A stretch of DNA of 64,000 nt from Aporrectodea caliginosa (taxonomy: Eukaryota > Annelida > Clitellata > Crassiclitellata > Lumbricidae): the NCBI GenBank assembly GCA_020284085.1, contig JACEVL010000163.1, positions 2,450,761-2,514,760 of the forward strand, written 5' to 3'. The notes beneath the pieces were generated by a model, which searched no databases, had not been told where the DNA came from, and saw only the letters and a list, made by a program, of their open reading frames with translations. Positions within the stretch are counted from its first letter, which is position 1; every line of letters begins with the position of its first letter. Positions 52,585-64,000 of the stretch are shown one piece after another. A program made the translations under genes and the position numbers.

Positions 52585-52960
52585 ATGCTCATAATCGTAA
52601 TCGTAAAATTTATATAGCGCCACTTCAAGAGAAACTCCTCAGAGGCGGTCCCGACCTGACAGCACCAAACCACAATCGAAAAGAATGGGTTTCAAACGTT
52701 TGCGGAAAAGGGGCAAGGAAAGACCAAGAAGTTCATTGCGGAGGTTGCTAGGCAACCTGTTCCAGAAAGAAGGACCGACCACAGCGAAGCTTTTGTGGAC
52801 ACCGTGGAAGTTCGAGTCATAGGGACAACTAGGTCGCCTTGCATGGCAGAGCGAAGGAATCTACGACCTGGTATGGATAGCACTGGCAGACAAAGCTCCT
52901 TGAGATAAACTGGGGCTTGACCTGCAAGGCTCATGTGTCATGGCGAGTTATGCCCTGTGC
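52585..52960 (-). mobile_element. LINE family B-like C-terminal/3' fragment
   Basis: The minus frame reads LAGQAPVYLKELCLPVLSIP and RFLRSAMQGDLVVPMTRT. The 3' end is GGCGCTATATAAATTTTACG followed by ATTACGATTATGAG. It combines the family B type of 3' end with a TTACGA tail like family A. Confidence 0.78.
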
Positions 52961-54612
52961 CAAACTGACAAGGGTGTTCACGAGTAGTATCGGGTCATTA
53001 GAGCATAAGACAATCTATGGAAATAGTCTTTTCACCAAAGAAATAGTCAAAATGGATATAAATGAAAAGACAAAAATAGCAGTCAAACGTCTAATTAAAG
53101 AACCCCGAATTGATGGCCGTTCCCATCCCACAGCTCCCTCCCACTCGGCGAAAATTCATAGTTTCGTCGACGTGGCTGCAGTTTCCAGCGTGGATGTGTC
53201 CTGCGGAGGAAGCAGTAAAGCACTCTTGTCTTCCGTCGTCGATCCTTTTGGTTGGGTGCCTCGTTGGGTTCGAGGATTGACGCCTTCTGTTGGCTTCCGC
53301 CCAAAGTCTATGGAACGACCTTGCGGTTGACGCGCAATGTCTCGTTCCGGCGTTTAACGCTGGACTGCACTCGAAGCGCAGTCAACATCGTAGATTAGCA
53401 GTTCCCTGGTGGAACTCGTCTCCCACAGTTGCGCCCGTTGGTCCTCTCAACGTCTTCGTTTGTGGATCGACCTTCAGAGTCTCTTTCCTGTAGTCACTCT
53501 CGTTGGACTTCATTCACCGACTCCTGCTGCGAGTCTTTCCGGCGGCTTTTATACGTTCTCTAGGCTGCTGTTTACCCTGTAACCCGGCAATCTCTCGCGA
53601 TTCGAGACCCTACGGCCATCGACAACCATCGATGCATTACTAAGTGTCTATTATATATTATATACATTAACGGCCATTACTTAACAACAATACATGGCCA
53701 AATACATGGCTATAGATTATATACCCTTATACCTACCTACAGAGAGTTCAGCTGAGGGCAATTCGTGACACTATGCTATTATAATTATTAGTAGGCCTAT
53801 GCATGACCGGACAGTATTCAGTTGTGGCATAATTGTTGTTTCCAATACCAGCCAATACCAGCCACAAAATGAGACTGAGAGAGGGAGACATGGGAGGCTG
53901 GACAGAGGCCATAAAGCAAGAAAGAGAGACAGACAGACAGACAGAGACAGAGACAGACAGAGACAGACAGACAGACAGACAGAGACAGATAGACAGAGAT
54001 GTAGGATGGACAATGGGTCACTAATTAGAAAGTGGTTGGGACAGATGGGACAGAGATGACTGATTGACAGGTGGAAGTGACAGATCGTAAAGAGGTTAAA
54101 AGCGGAGTCGATTGGTCCGAAGGAGAGTCACTTAAAACTAAAGGCTGATCGGATAACATCCTAAGATCCGAAGATTTAAGTAGTAAACGCGCGTCTCATA
54201 AATGGCCAAAGCGAATCGAGGATTCTTTAAGTTGTTATGGTCGCTGTACATATTTTACTGAGATATAAAATACCAAAAGTACGTCTCGTTATCCTCGAGC
54301 AATTTACAACACCCACGAGTTAGAGTGAGCCTAAATCTTCTGCAAGGTTACTAACTTTAGCATCACTCATCATCAAGATAGGTCTACTTGGAAGAAGATT
54401 CTCTCTGCCAGATCTTTTGTGGACGACAACCGAGCAGATCTATAGCATTCACTTTCCTGCAATACAGCCATCAAGTACATCGAATGACAAAGAGAGAGAT
54501 AGACAGACAGAAAGAGACAGACAGAAAGAGAGAAAGATACAGAGACATTCTGAGGCAGGCAAAATTAGACAACGTGGCGAAACAGACAAGAACACAACGA
54601 AACAGATCTATG

Positions 54613-54643
<31 letters not shown>

Positions 54644-54780
54644 ATAGGAGGGGAAAGAAACACAAAGATACAGAGAGTCAGACAGAGAAACACACGCATA
54701 TAGACACCCGCAGATACACAGAGAGAGTGTACGTGGTTTTGTGTTGCATTTGAGATCGTAGATCCTGGCGCCGCGAACAA
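52961..54780. other. Unannotated DNA with GACA microsatellites
   Basis: GACA/GAGACA runs at 53918-53998 and 54494-54546 and a TA run at 54615-54642. A weak LINE-like C-terminal segment may lie at 53.27-53.57 kb; too decayed to call. Confidence 0.5.
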
Positions 54781-55020
54781 TAAAGTCTGGCGTTGATTCT
54801 AGCGACGCAACCGATCGAAGAAATACGACCGGCGATGGCGGCGGCGGCGGCGGGGGCGGCGCTGGGATCTAAAGCGATACTTGGCAAAACGAAATCCTTT
54901 GATCTGCGCCGGTTAATTGTTCTTTGTCGCCGCATTGGCGACTATTTTATTCGCCATCCGACTTGTATTTCGATACATTCGAACATTTGCTACGCTCAAC
55001 CGATCGGCCAAATGTCTTGA
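54781..55020. other. GGC-repeat block, CpG-rich, function unknown
   Basis: Around 54834-54866 the sequence is ATGGCGGCGGCGGCGGCGGG followed by GGCGGCGCTGGG within a locally CpG-rich patch. The plus frame reads MAAAAAGAALGSKAILGKTK and SFDLRRLIVLCRRIGDYFIR before stopping. Such GGC-rich starts are common at first exons, and GCCG then GTTAAT could be a weak donor. No downstream exon was found, so I do not call a gene. Confidence 0.25.
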
Positions 55021-55251
55021 ACTATTGACTGTGATACTATTAGAGCTGGATGTTCAATGTTTCATGGTCCATGGCCTGTGACGTGAAAATCTTGATGCAC
55101 ACGTAACCTAACGCTGTGATATATTCATCTCAGTAGACCGAATAAGAGCACGTGCACCTGATCAGCTGTATGCTGTATAAATAGTTAAGGCCGGTTTATG
55201 TTTAAAACTAGTGCAAAGTTTGAATCGCAGTTTAAAGGAGTGCGACGTGTA

Positions 55252-55550
55252 CAGTGGCGTAACTAGGGGTTCGTGCGCCCGGGGGCAAGAATTTCCTCAA
55301 AAATTTTTTATCAGTTCCGCCGAAATTTCTGATGACCTTTTTTTTGCTTTTCCCTCTGTTTCTCTGTTTTTCAACAAGAAACTAAGAAACTTGTCAAATC
55401 TCATTTTGCGCCCCCCCCCCCTTGCGCCCCCCCAGACTCACGTACAAAAGTTACTTTTAAAAACTATTTTTCTATTTTTACCTGATTTCTTTAACAAAAA
55501 CACATTTTCAGACCTCATTTTGCGCCCCCCCCCCCCCCGTTACGCCACTG
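55252..55550. mobile_element. 299-bp hAT-type MITE
   Basis: Ends CAGTGGCGTAAC and GTTACGCCACTG are perfectly inverted. Flanks GACGTGTA (55244-55251) and GAGGTGTA (55551-55558) are an 8-bp target duplication with one mismatch. Long C runs (CGCCCCCCCCCC) recur inside. Same end type as 25003-25196. Confidence 0.9.
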
Positions 55551-55558
55551 GAGGTGTA

Positions 55559-57489
55559 CCTGAGCCATAGAGAGCACGAACTGAGTGACTGCTGAACTAA
55601 GTGAATGTCAACTGGAGCAACTACTTTGTATAATACTCTCTCGGGATCATTCTGTTTTCAAGACTCGCACGCAGAACGGCTGGCAGCAATGGAGCCATGG
55701 AGTTACGTCATAATATAACTGAATTTGTTGCGGTCAATGTGCGTTATTTTGGCTCCCTGTTGTCTTTCTGATCTAAACTTAACATTCGGCTCACTCAAAG
55801 CTTCCAGGAAATTAAGCAAATTCATCCAATTGACTGAAGTATGAAGCCAGGTGGCCGCTTAGGGTAAGCTCGTCAAGCGAAAAGGGTTGCAGCGACCGGA
55901 AACCCTACTGCCTCCCCCCCGCCACCCAGCCATGAACTGAATGGAGCTACTGACGTCATCTTCATTTAAGCGTATTGTTCCCTAGAGACTCATTAGCTGG
56001 ATCATGGGCAGCATCTTCTTTCCCCCTATAGCACATGCCTTTGCATTGCGCGTAATGAATATTTCAATACATAATTATGACAAATGAGCTCCTAACTTAC
56101 CTTACATAAATTAAATTATATAGGAACTACGCGTTGAACGTAAGGTAATGTAATCGCATAGCATTACGCATCTTGTTAGAACTGTGAGATAGCCATGTTA
56201 CAGCGCCGTTGAGAGTTATCCAAAAGACGCCATAATTATCAATATCTGAATACATGCAAAACTACATTACTTGTTTACAATTATATAAGCTTATAACTCA
56301 ACTAAATTCCTCAGCTATTGGGTCTTTCATCTGGAGAGACGGCCAAACAATAATCGCGAATATTTGACCAACTTACAGACTGCATAAGAAAATGGCAAAC
56401 TTCGTCTGGACCCTGAGATTCGAAATCCGGACACATCGAGAAAGAATTCATATCCCAGAAACCAGGTTACATGTCGGCCATTACTCCTCACGATGCGATT
56501 GTTTTCTGCGCGTCAACCTGGAACACATGGTTGGACGGGGGCTGGTAATCCTGGCTTTGAATGATCGATCGTCTCCCCTTGTTCCTCTCATTCGCCATCC
56601 ATCATCTCCTTGCTCCCAGCGTTCAGCTTCCGACGACAGACGCTGTGTATTCGGTGCAAACAGTGCACCAATAACAATTCAATAATTTATCGAACGAGGT
56701 CGTCACCGGATTTAAATGATCGCACGACACAAGGGGGAGGGGGCCACAGCTACCCACCCCTCTTGCAACGTCTTCGCTCATGTCCATTGTTCTTCAAGTG
56801 CAGTGCATATTAACGAGAGCAATTATTCGCTTCTCAGCCTAAGCTACTTAGACGCAAGCCGAGCTTCCATTTCACTGCAGCCGATAGAAATTCCATTAGA
56901 GGGAAATCTGACGTTTGTCGTTCGAGTCAGGTTACGAAATCATTATGAATAAATCAGCCACTTATATTATGGACGCAAAATCAGAGCAGAATCTTAGGAT
57001 AAACTGGGCGTCTGTTCTTCTGCGACCATTTCAACTTATGACTCCGATCACTCGGAGAACAGTCACGCTCGCACGGACGGATGCACGGACGGACCTACGG
57101 ACACGTTTGACAGACGGATGGACTAATTGACTGAGTGAATGTGTCTGTCCATCTGTCTGTCTGTCCGACCGAAATGTAAGCACATAGACATCCGGAGACT
57201 GCAGATATTGTCAGAAGGAAGACGCATGATCAAAGACAAAACGGGTGAGACAGAGAAACAGAGACAGACAGACAGACATAGACAGACAGACTACTGATAG
57301 ACTGAAAACAGAGATTTATTAGCTCCTCAGAGTTCAGCAGTGCCAGTCCGTTGCCTGTTTGTGAAGAACATCCTGCAGTAGTGCATTGGAGCAAGGGGTT
57401 CATTACCGCCATTAGGCCTAACCCTCTTTGATCGCATCTTCTGACTTCGTTTTTACTCGGCAGCATCAATGGGAGCATATATACTTGGA
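55559..57489. other. Unannotated DNA
   Basis: No recognised gene. Short GACA runs near 57.25 kb. The plus frames near 56.4-57.1 kb overlap each other and have no domain. Confidence 0.5.
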
Positions 57490-57888
<399 letters not shown>

Positions 57889-58324
57889 TAAGGAGGCACA
57901 CAGAGACACACAGAAGCACACACTCAGGTGTACGTCGACAAATCGGCAAGAAGATGGTTTATCAGGGCACATGAACACGTAGTCAAACGAATATTAAGAA
58001 AACCGAACTTAAAGCACAAGCAATGATGCACGTAGCTGTAAATATTTTATACAAGTATGGAACACATGACGGAAACGAAATATGCAGTTGAACAGATGTA
58101 CTCGGAAATAAGGATTATCACACGATGCCTGATTGAAGCATATAACTGTTGAGCCTCAAATCAACAATAGGTCAATAGTAATTAAAAAGCAAATTCTATG
58201 ACGCCAAAAATCAAAAACTACGAGCTGAAAATCAAGTCAATTTGCAATACTGGGATTGAGAGATATTTCCGCCCGAAAACAGAAACTCAGCAAAGAGATA
58301 CATATCTCTAGAGGTCCTGAAGCT
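57889..58324. other. Unannotated DNA
   Basis: Nothing recognised. Confidence 0.55.
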
Positions 58325-58870
58325 TGTCGGCGGCTGCCAATAAATAATTCACAAGAAGTATTATTTGCTGTTCTTTCATGTATCGCACACAAGTAATTCT
58401 CATCTTTATATGAGTCCTGCACTGAATTCTATTTCGTCGGATCTCGGATCAAAAGACTTCGAATTAAGTTACACTAAATTAAAAAATTATCGCTGTCGTC
58501 CTGCTCTTCAAAATCAACGACTAAAGGCGAAATCTTATCAGCGAGACACAAAATATACAACCTTGCATTTCTGATGTGTTTCATTCGGCAGGACAGTCAA
58601 CTAAGCAAGAAGCGACAGCAACGCCTGAAAGGTCGACCTCTGTCGGCGATGGACAGATTGACGAAAGCCGTCAACGAATTCTAGGACAACCGCTGAGTAT
58701 AGTATCTGATAGATTGAGAGACGTCTGATGAGGCTTCGTTCTTGAACTGTCTGACATAAGACGACCTTCGCTGTGTTGCAATCAATCTTTCATTGTCTCG
58801 TCATCTTCCTTTCATCTCATCAAGCAAACCATGCAAGGATTTTCAAATGAATCGCCAAGTATCAAGTATG
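58325..58870. repeat. Dispersed repeat C, copy 2 (uninterrupted)
   Basis: Matches both halves of the copy at 46860-48090, with small indels. Conserved stretches include CGACAGCAACGCCTGAAAGG and GAGAGACGTCTGATGAGGCT. The conserved part has no long open frame, so class is unknown. Confidence 0.85.
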
Positions 58871-59769
58871 CAACATGGTAGTCTATCGGTTGCGCGCTTG
58901 ATTTGTTATTTATCAATAGCGAATTCGAGCATATTGAGTGAAATCCATGTAACAGCCTTGAGCAAGCTCTTTGTCCATACACACATCTATGTCACGAAGC
59001 TGGGAATAAACGGAGCCAAATGATGCACAAGAGACCCGTGTTCAGAACCTTGTGAGACAAACTATAAAGCGCAGGGTATTTCAACTCAGTCGACTGTCAG
59101 TCATGACCTACGACCTACGATGGGCAACTGATCGGTAAGTAGTAGAAATGCGCAGTAAAAGGCACAGTAAAAATCATCCTGCGTCAATCTGATATCTTTG
59201 CCATCTTGCAAGATGTCGTCCCAGTCGGGCAGTGTAACCGTGTGCAGTGGGCTTCTTTCGAAAATGACTTGAGTTGTTAGCAATAGATGGAACTTTGTTG
59301 ATTCGGCCATATATGCGTTTGCGAAAGCCAGTCAGTGGCGAATTTCCCACTCTTATGAGTGTTATTGCTTAAAAATGTACCTGTTGTTCTTAACGCTCTA
59401 ACGATGACAGTGTACTAAAAGCGAATGGGAAACCAATGCGGCTCTTCATTAAAGTGTTTACCACCAGTCAGACTAGCGTGACAACGCCTTTGAAAGAGAG
59501 GACCTACAGGACCTAATGGTACAAAATTAATGGTCTAGACTCTAGGTAATACACCCACACCCACATAAGCTTACACAGGGCCTATATATATGCATGCATA
59601 CGTTTATTAGGCTCAACTCTCAACCATTGTCCTTGTATTATTGTTGCTCTGGGATTCAGCTACTCTTCTTTCTCTTTAGTTCAAATCGAGTAGCAATCCG
59701 CCAGCAACACAGAACATATCATTACGAGTTTCGGTATTTGTGAAGCATGTGACGACAGTAAGTAATCGT
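58871..59769. other. Unannotated DNA
   Basis: Nothing recognised. Confidence 0.5.
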
Positions 59770-59777
59770 AATCGTAA

Positions 59778-60141
59778 CACAGGCGCCGTCTCTCTGGGAG
59801 AATTGGGTGCGAATGCACCCAAACAGAAAGTTCAGTGGGTGCGTCGCACCCAGATGAATTTGGACCTACTGTACAATAAAATTGCAAATGTCCTATACAA
59901 GACAGGCTACATACACAAATTTCGGAACATGTAAGCAGTAAGGTTGCACAACTATGTCAGTCACCGTCACGTGAGTTTCAGATACTTTTTCTAACGAAGT
60001 AACCCTTGAAGGCTTGACAAAAAAACAATTTTCTTTCTCCAAAATGCGCTATGACTCACCTACGGCAATGTGGAATCTAAAAAATGTTTCCTGAGGTAGA
60101 ACCCATGCACCCAGAGACAAAAGCAAAAGTCGGCGCCTATG
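59778..60141. mobile_element. 364-bp hAT-type MITE with perfect 8-bp target duplication
   Basis: Ends CACAGGCGCCG and CGGCGCCTATG (inverted, one mismatch). Flanks AATCGTAA at 59770-59777 and 60142-60149 are identical. The inside carries GGGTGCGAATGCACCC and CTCTGGG/CCCAGAG inverted near the ends. No transposase. Confidence 0.9.
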
Positions 60142-60479
60142 AATCGTAATTTCCGGGCTTCTTCAGCTCCCAGTAAATCTAAGTATTTGAAAACGGCGTA
60201 TTCTCAGGCGCTTTGTCACAAATAAATTCTGTGAGGCAGGTAGAGTCAGATGATTGCACTTTGAGTGGCCGCACACATAGGAAATTGAGTAGGAATCGGG
60301 ATGCGATTTTTAAAATAGGCCTACTGTTTTGAACGGGTTTAAAAACCAGGTTTTGTAAACTCGGTGATAAAATTAGCTATATTTTCTAGGTTGAAAGCTA
60401 GTCCGAGTGTGATGTGCTGCTCATCAAGGGTTTGGGGATTGATTTCCTTTCGCAGCATAAGTTATAGTAGCAACTACGA
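60142..60479. other. Unannotated DNA
   Basis: Nothing recognised; the right end may be LINE family B UTR. Confidence 0.45.
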
Positions 60480-61075
60480 GTAACCAGATTGATATTCTGT
60501 GTGAAATTGAGCTCTTGATCCAAAGTAATTCCGTGGTCTCGAACTGTGAGAGAGAAAGAGAAATGAGGAAAAGTTACTGCTTTAGTAGGCGCAGGTCAAT
60601 GGACGCCAATTGTCTGCGGCTACCGAGCCAGATGAACTGGGTCTTAGAGGGGTTCAGGACCAAACGATTTGAAGCCATCCATGATGAGACAGCATCAATG
60701 GCATGGGACATCAACGATACAGAAGACACTGCATCAGAGCGAGGCAGTGTACATAGACCTGAACATCATCAACATAGACTTAGTGCAGGAGGCCACAAGT
60801 AGACAGCAAGGAACTAATACCAGCTGTGTACAGAATGTACAGTAAAGGGCCAAACACTGTGACTGAGCCCTGTGGTACACCAAAAGGGGCTGGCACACAA
60901 CGGGACCTAGAGGCACCAACAACCACACAGTTAGTGCGCTCAGACCGAAAGCAGAGAAGCCATTCTAAGGGAGCACCAGCCAACTCAAAGGAGATAGAGA
61001 GGCATTGGAGCAAGATAGAATGATCAACTGAATCAAAAGCTGCCAACCACAAACTACGCCACGATGAACATATTT
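60480..61075 (-). mobile_element. LINE family B-like reverse transcriptase fragment
   Basis: The minus frame reads FDSVDHSILLQCLSISFELA, then SRSRCVPAPFGVPQGSVTVF, GPLLYILYTAGISS. In another frame, farther down, come residues matching AMDAVSSWMASNRLVLNPSK-type sequence. The VPQGS-FGPLLYILYT motif is the RT palm; a two-residue insert (VT) and frameshifts show decay. Confidence 0.85.
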
Positions 61076-61467
61076 GTCAAATGACGATGGGTGGGACAAA
61101 GCAGGAAGGACACTGACAATGATCGCAGCCACATAATATATCATGCAATTTGTTCTGGTTAGTCAATTGTAAACTGCAGTATGCCGATAGTAAAGAATTT
61201 TGAGTAACGTGTGAAATGAAAATGGTCGAATAGATCTGTTCCGCTAGAATAGAACAGAGCAGAGAGACAGAGAGACACATACTAACACTGAGGCTGTGCC
61301 TTTTATATGCGTCCTTTTATAAAAGTGACACAAGGCAACAGACGATCACAGGTACATATTTGGAGCTCGCCTTTGATACGCTCTGAAAAGGCGCCATATA
61401 AATGCCCAGATTACATACACAGAGAAACGGAGACCGAGTCAGAACGAGACATAGACATAGTCAGAAG

Positions 61468-61469
<2 letters not shown>

Positions 61470-61528
<59 letters not shown>

Positions 61529-61575
61529 AGAGACAGACAGACAGACAGAGACAGACAGAGACAGACAGAGAGAGC
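61470..61575. repeat. (GA)n then (GACA)n microsatellite
   Basis: Pure AG run of about 50 bp followed by ACAG/AGACAG units. Confidence 0.96.
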
Positions 61576-61662
61576 CTATAGGAAAGACACTGACAGACGG
61601 AGACACAGAGAGACAGATATACGAAGACCAGCAACCGAACCGTAGACACGCACGTGCACGCA

Positions 61663-61686
61663 CGCACACACACACACACACACATA
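61663..61686. repeat. (CA)n microsatellite
   Basis: Short CA run; another TG-rich run lies at 62408-62466. Confidence 0.9.
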
Positions 61687-62524
61687 CACAACGCAGAAAC
61701 GGCGGAAGAGATAGGTATGTATAAAAGACCCATATCCTGATCTTTAAAGAGGCCAAGATGTACACAGAGCTGAGCTTTTGTGGTCTAGAATTAATGCTCT
61801 GTGGACTATAATCAATGCTCCATGTTTCTTCTCTTTTTCTCATTTTTGTATCGTTTGGTTGTTGTTCTGCCTCTTTGTCGTAATAAAGTGTTCATATAAA
61901 CAGGTAAAGACAGAGGCAGAGGCACAGACTGACAGGTACAAACAGAGAGAGACATTCAAAGTCACACACACACAGATAAACACAGACAGACGCAAAGACA
62001 CAGCCCTGGTTGTATGGATGTAAAGAAAGTCTAGCGGGATTCCTACCAAACTCGAGCGTAGACTGTTGCCAATGTAAACAGAGTGAAGTCGTGATGGTAT
62101 GAAACTCTGTCGTTGTAACTCAGCCATCGTAGACTTTGCACCTATCGCTCTAATATCCTTGACCTTTAATATGTCTACGTCATTTAGTGCTGATGTGTCG
62201 GTCAGTGTGGGAGCCTGTGTCGTTTATTCGCTTGAATCACATGTTTATTAATGAGCAATGCAACTTAATTGAACATACGATTACATACTTACAGGTTCTT
62301 GTGGATTCCTTATACATATACCTGCAGAACAGACAGGCAGACAGACAGACAGATAGACAGACAGACGTAAATGTACTACGATATGCAGATGTATGTATGT
62401 GTACGTGGATGTGTGTGTGCGTGTGTGTGTGTGCGTGTACGTGTGTGTGTTTGTGTGTGTCTGTGTGGATGCATAAAGGCGGTAGTCGAGTGTTTGTGTA
62501 TGCATCGAGTTATCTCTAAGACAA

Positions 62525-62770
62525 TTCAGGCAGATTAGGTTGCTTTCGTCATCTCCTCCTCAACGACCTCCTCCTCCTCCTCCTCTGCTTCTGCATCGTC
62601 GACCGCATCCTTCGAGGAGCTGTTCGCTGCCGCAGCAGCCGACAGATTTCTCATCAGTGGGGCAGTGATTTAGACGGCAGGGCCACTCTCCACCCGCTCC
62701 CTCATGCCCGTCTCTCTTCGCCTGGACCCCGCTGGACCATTTCAAACTGCATCCGGCGAGGTAATGACTT
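62525..62770 (-). other. Unrecognised Cys-rich / acidic open frames
   Basis: One minus frame reads GGEWPCRLNHCPTDEKSVGC with more cysteines after it. Another frame of the same DNA reads SSSKDAVDDAEAEEEEEVVE before a stop. A possible acceptor (GCCGGATGCAG) lies at the 5' side. Composition is higher in GC than the surroundings. I recognise no domain and find no strong donor, so this may be an exon of an unknown gene or chance. Confidence 0.2.
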
Positions 62771-63434
62771 GCAGCATAGCTAACATGAATTATTAGATAG
62801 CGACAAGAAACTGACATTCAACTGAAACCGTAGTCAACCCGATGCGATTGTTTCATTGCGGTTCTTTTACGTCTGATGGACGAACTCTCTTCGACCGCCG
62901 CACAGCTGCACTTAGCGGATCGTCTCCTTCCGCGGGCATCGTTGAATTAATCCGCGCACTCGGGCATCCGGTGAAATCTGTTAAGTTCATTATGGCCAAC
63001 GGAACCGAACGAAGCCGAATGTCACCGACTGGAACCGAAAGACAGCGAACGGAAGAGAAGAACGCTAAGTGGAACTGAATGGAACAGAGCGAAATGGAAT
63101 GGGTTTAAGTAAAAGTGCAGAAGACAAAACGAAACACAAACTGAACAGAAGTTGAAAGACTGTAAAGCTAGCACTATTTGAAAAGTGAAGCGCAAAGACT
63201 GCTGCACTTTAGAACGACTGTTCACAGACTGAACGCTTTAATTTATTAAAGAAAACTTCTGAAGCACTGATGTAACAATGAACTATAGACGGCAACCGAT
63301 GCCTCTACAAGCCTTAAGAAGAATCTTTGTGTATTAAAGTGCATTGTTAAAAGGAATCTCAGTTGCTCATTAAATTTTATCACCATACAACCTGGCTCTT
63401 GAGAACTTATCTCAAATAGCGTCAATAGCGGTTT
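62771..63434. other. Unannotated DNA with GGAACCGAA-like motifs
   Basis: Between 62999 and 63110 short motifs such as GGAACCGAA, GGAACTGAATGGAAC recur loosely. No gene. Confidence 0.4.
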
Positions 63435-63510
63435 GCTTCATTATCTTGCCCTGCGCCTGACTTCCAAGTGGCGCTTTAGAAGTTTGGAGATTACGATTAC
63501 GATTATGTGT
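63435..63510 (+). mobile_element. LINE family A 3' tail fragment
   Basis: GCCCTGCGCCTGACTTCCAAGTGGCGCTTTAGAAGTTTGG-like sequence ends in GATTACGATTACGATTATG, matching the end of the copy at 42068-42775. Confidence 0.78.
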
Positions 63511-64000
63511 CGCTGGCAAATTTCGGAGCTCTGTATTATATTAGATTGTCGAGACTTGTAAGTTTCCTGTCGAGGAAAGAGACTTAAACGTTAACTTTGT
63601 CCCCTGCAGTGATGTGGAGACTATTGATAAAAGTGAAACCAGATGTAACCGCACGAAATCCCATGGCTTCAGAATGCATCTGCTGCTGCTGGAGCCACGA
63701 GAAACCAAGAGGAATGGGAAAACGGAACCGCATGCTCATATATGGAACCAGATGAAATCGGTTCCATTCGGAGCCAATCTGAATTCGTTCGATTTCACTC
63801 GGTTCCGGGCGAATGGAACCGATCGGATCGTTGTTCGTTCGTTGTCGATCGATCGTCTGATTATTGGTTGTAACAGTCTTTGTCCGATTGATTCTTTCTA
63901 CCATCAATCACCGGATAATGCAATACGGTTGGCGACGACGAATGGGTCACTTGGGATACGACAGACAGACATTCGGTTCCTTAACAGGGTCCATGGTGGA
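63511..64000. other. Unannotated DNA, window end
   Basis: Contains loosely repeated CGGTTCC/GGAACCG motifs between 63.72 and 63.82 kb. No gene supported. Confidence 0.4.

Noticed and set aside
53290..53560. LINE-like C-terminal coding on the plus strand
   Set aside because: A weak resemblance to a WNDL-type LINE end only; too decayed and unanchored by a 3' tail.

Overview
The window is nuclear DNA from a multicellular animal. Genes are split by GT-AG introns. One gene joins SUEL-lectin, CUB, sushi and transmembrane parts, an architecture found only in animals. The rest is dense with LINE, tRNA-SINE, hAT and minisatellite debris. A TTAGGG array and the mix of repeats suggest a bilaterian invertebrate, probably marine and not a typical insect. 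I cannot name the species from the sequence alone. An N base at 2909 shows this is a draft assembly.

Layout. 1-11.5 kb is repeats: an interstitial telomere-like array, a 32-bp minisatellite, a 2.3-kb 26-bp minisatellite inside a dispersed element, a 151-bp tandem, a MITE nested beside a SINE, and a 5'-truncated LINE. About 12.1-21.9 kb (+ strand) holds a secreted metallo-beta-lactamase-fold (MBL) protein gene of the ComEC/Rec2-like type. Four consecutive exons join in frame and carry the complete metal-binding motif set. A possible signal-peptide exon lies 6 kb upstream, but its phase does not fit. About 25.5-45.4 kb (- strand) holds the 3' five exons of a type I membrane receptor: SUEL lectin, CUB, sushi-like domain, one transmembrane helix, and a histidine-rich cytoplasmic tail. 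All splice phases agree. Its 5' end (signal peptide) was not found and may lie beyond the window. 45.5-64 kb is repeat-rich with no gene I can support.

The two genes converge, with about 3.6 kb between their 3' ends. Both products look secretory or cell-surface, but nothing in the sequence shows that they work together. The mobile elements form clear families: two CR1/L2-like LINE families (called A and B here), a tRNA-SINE that carries family B's 3' tail, and several hAT-type MITEs whose 8-bp target duplications can be read directly. Several dispersed repeats exist in the window as one copy with an expanded minisatellite and one copy with only one to three units.
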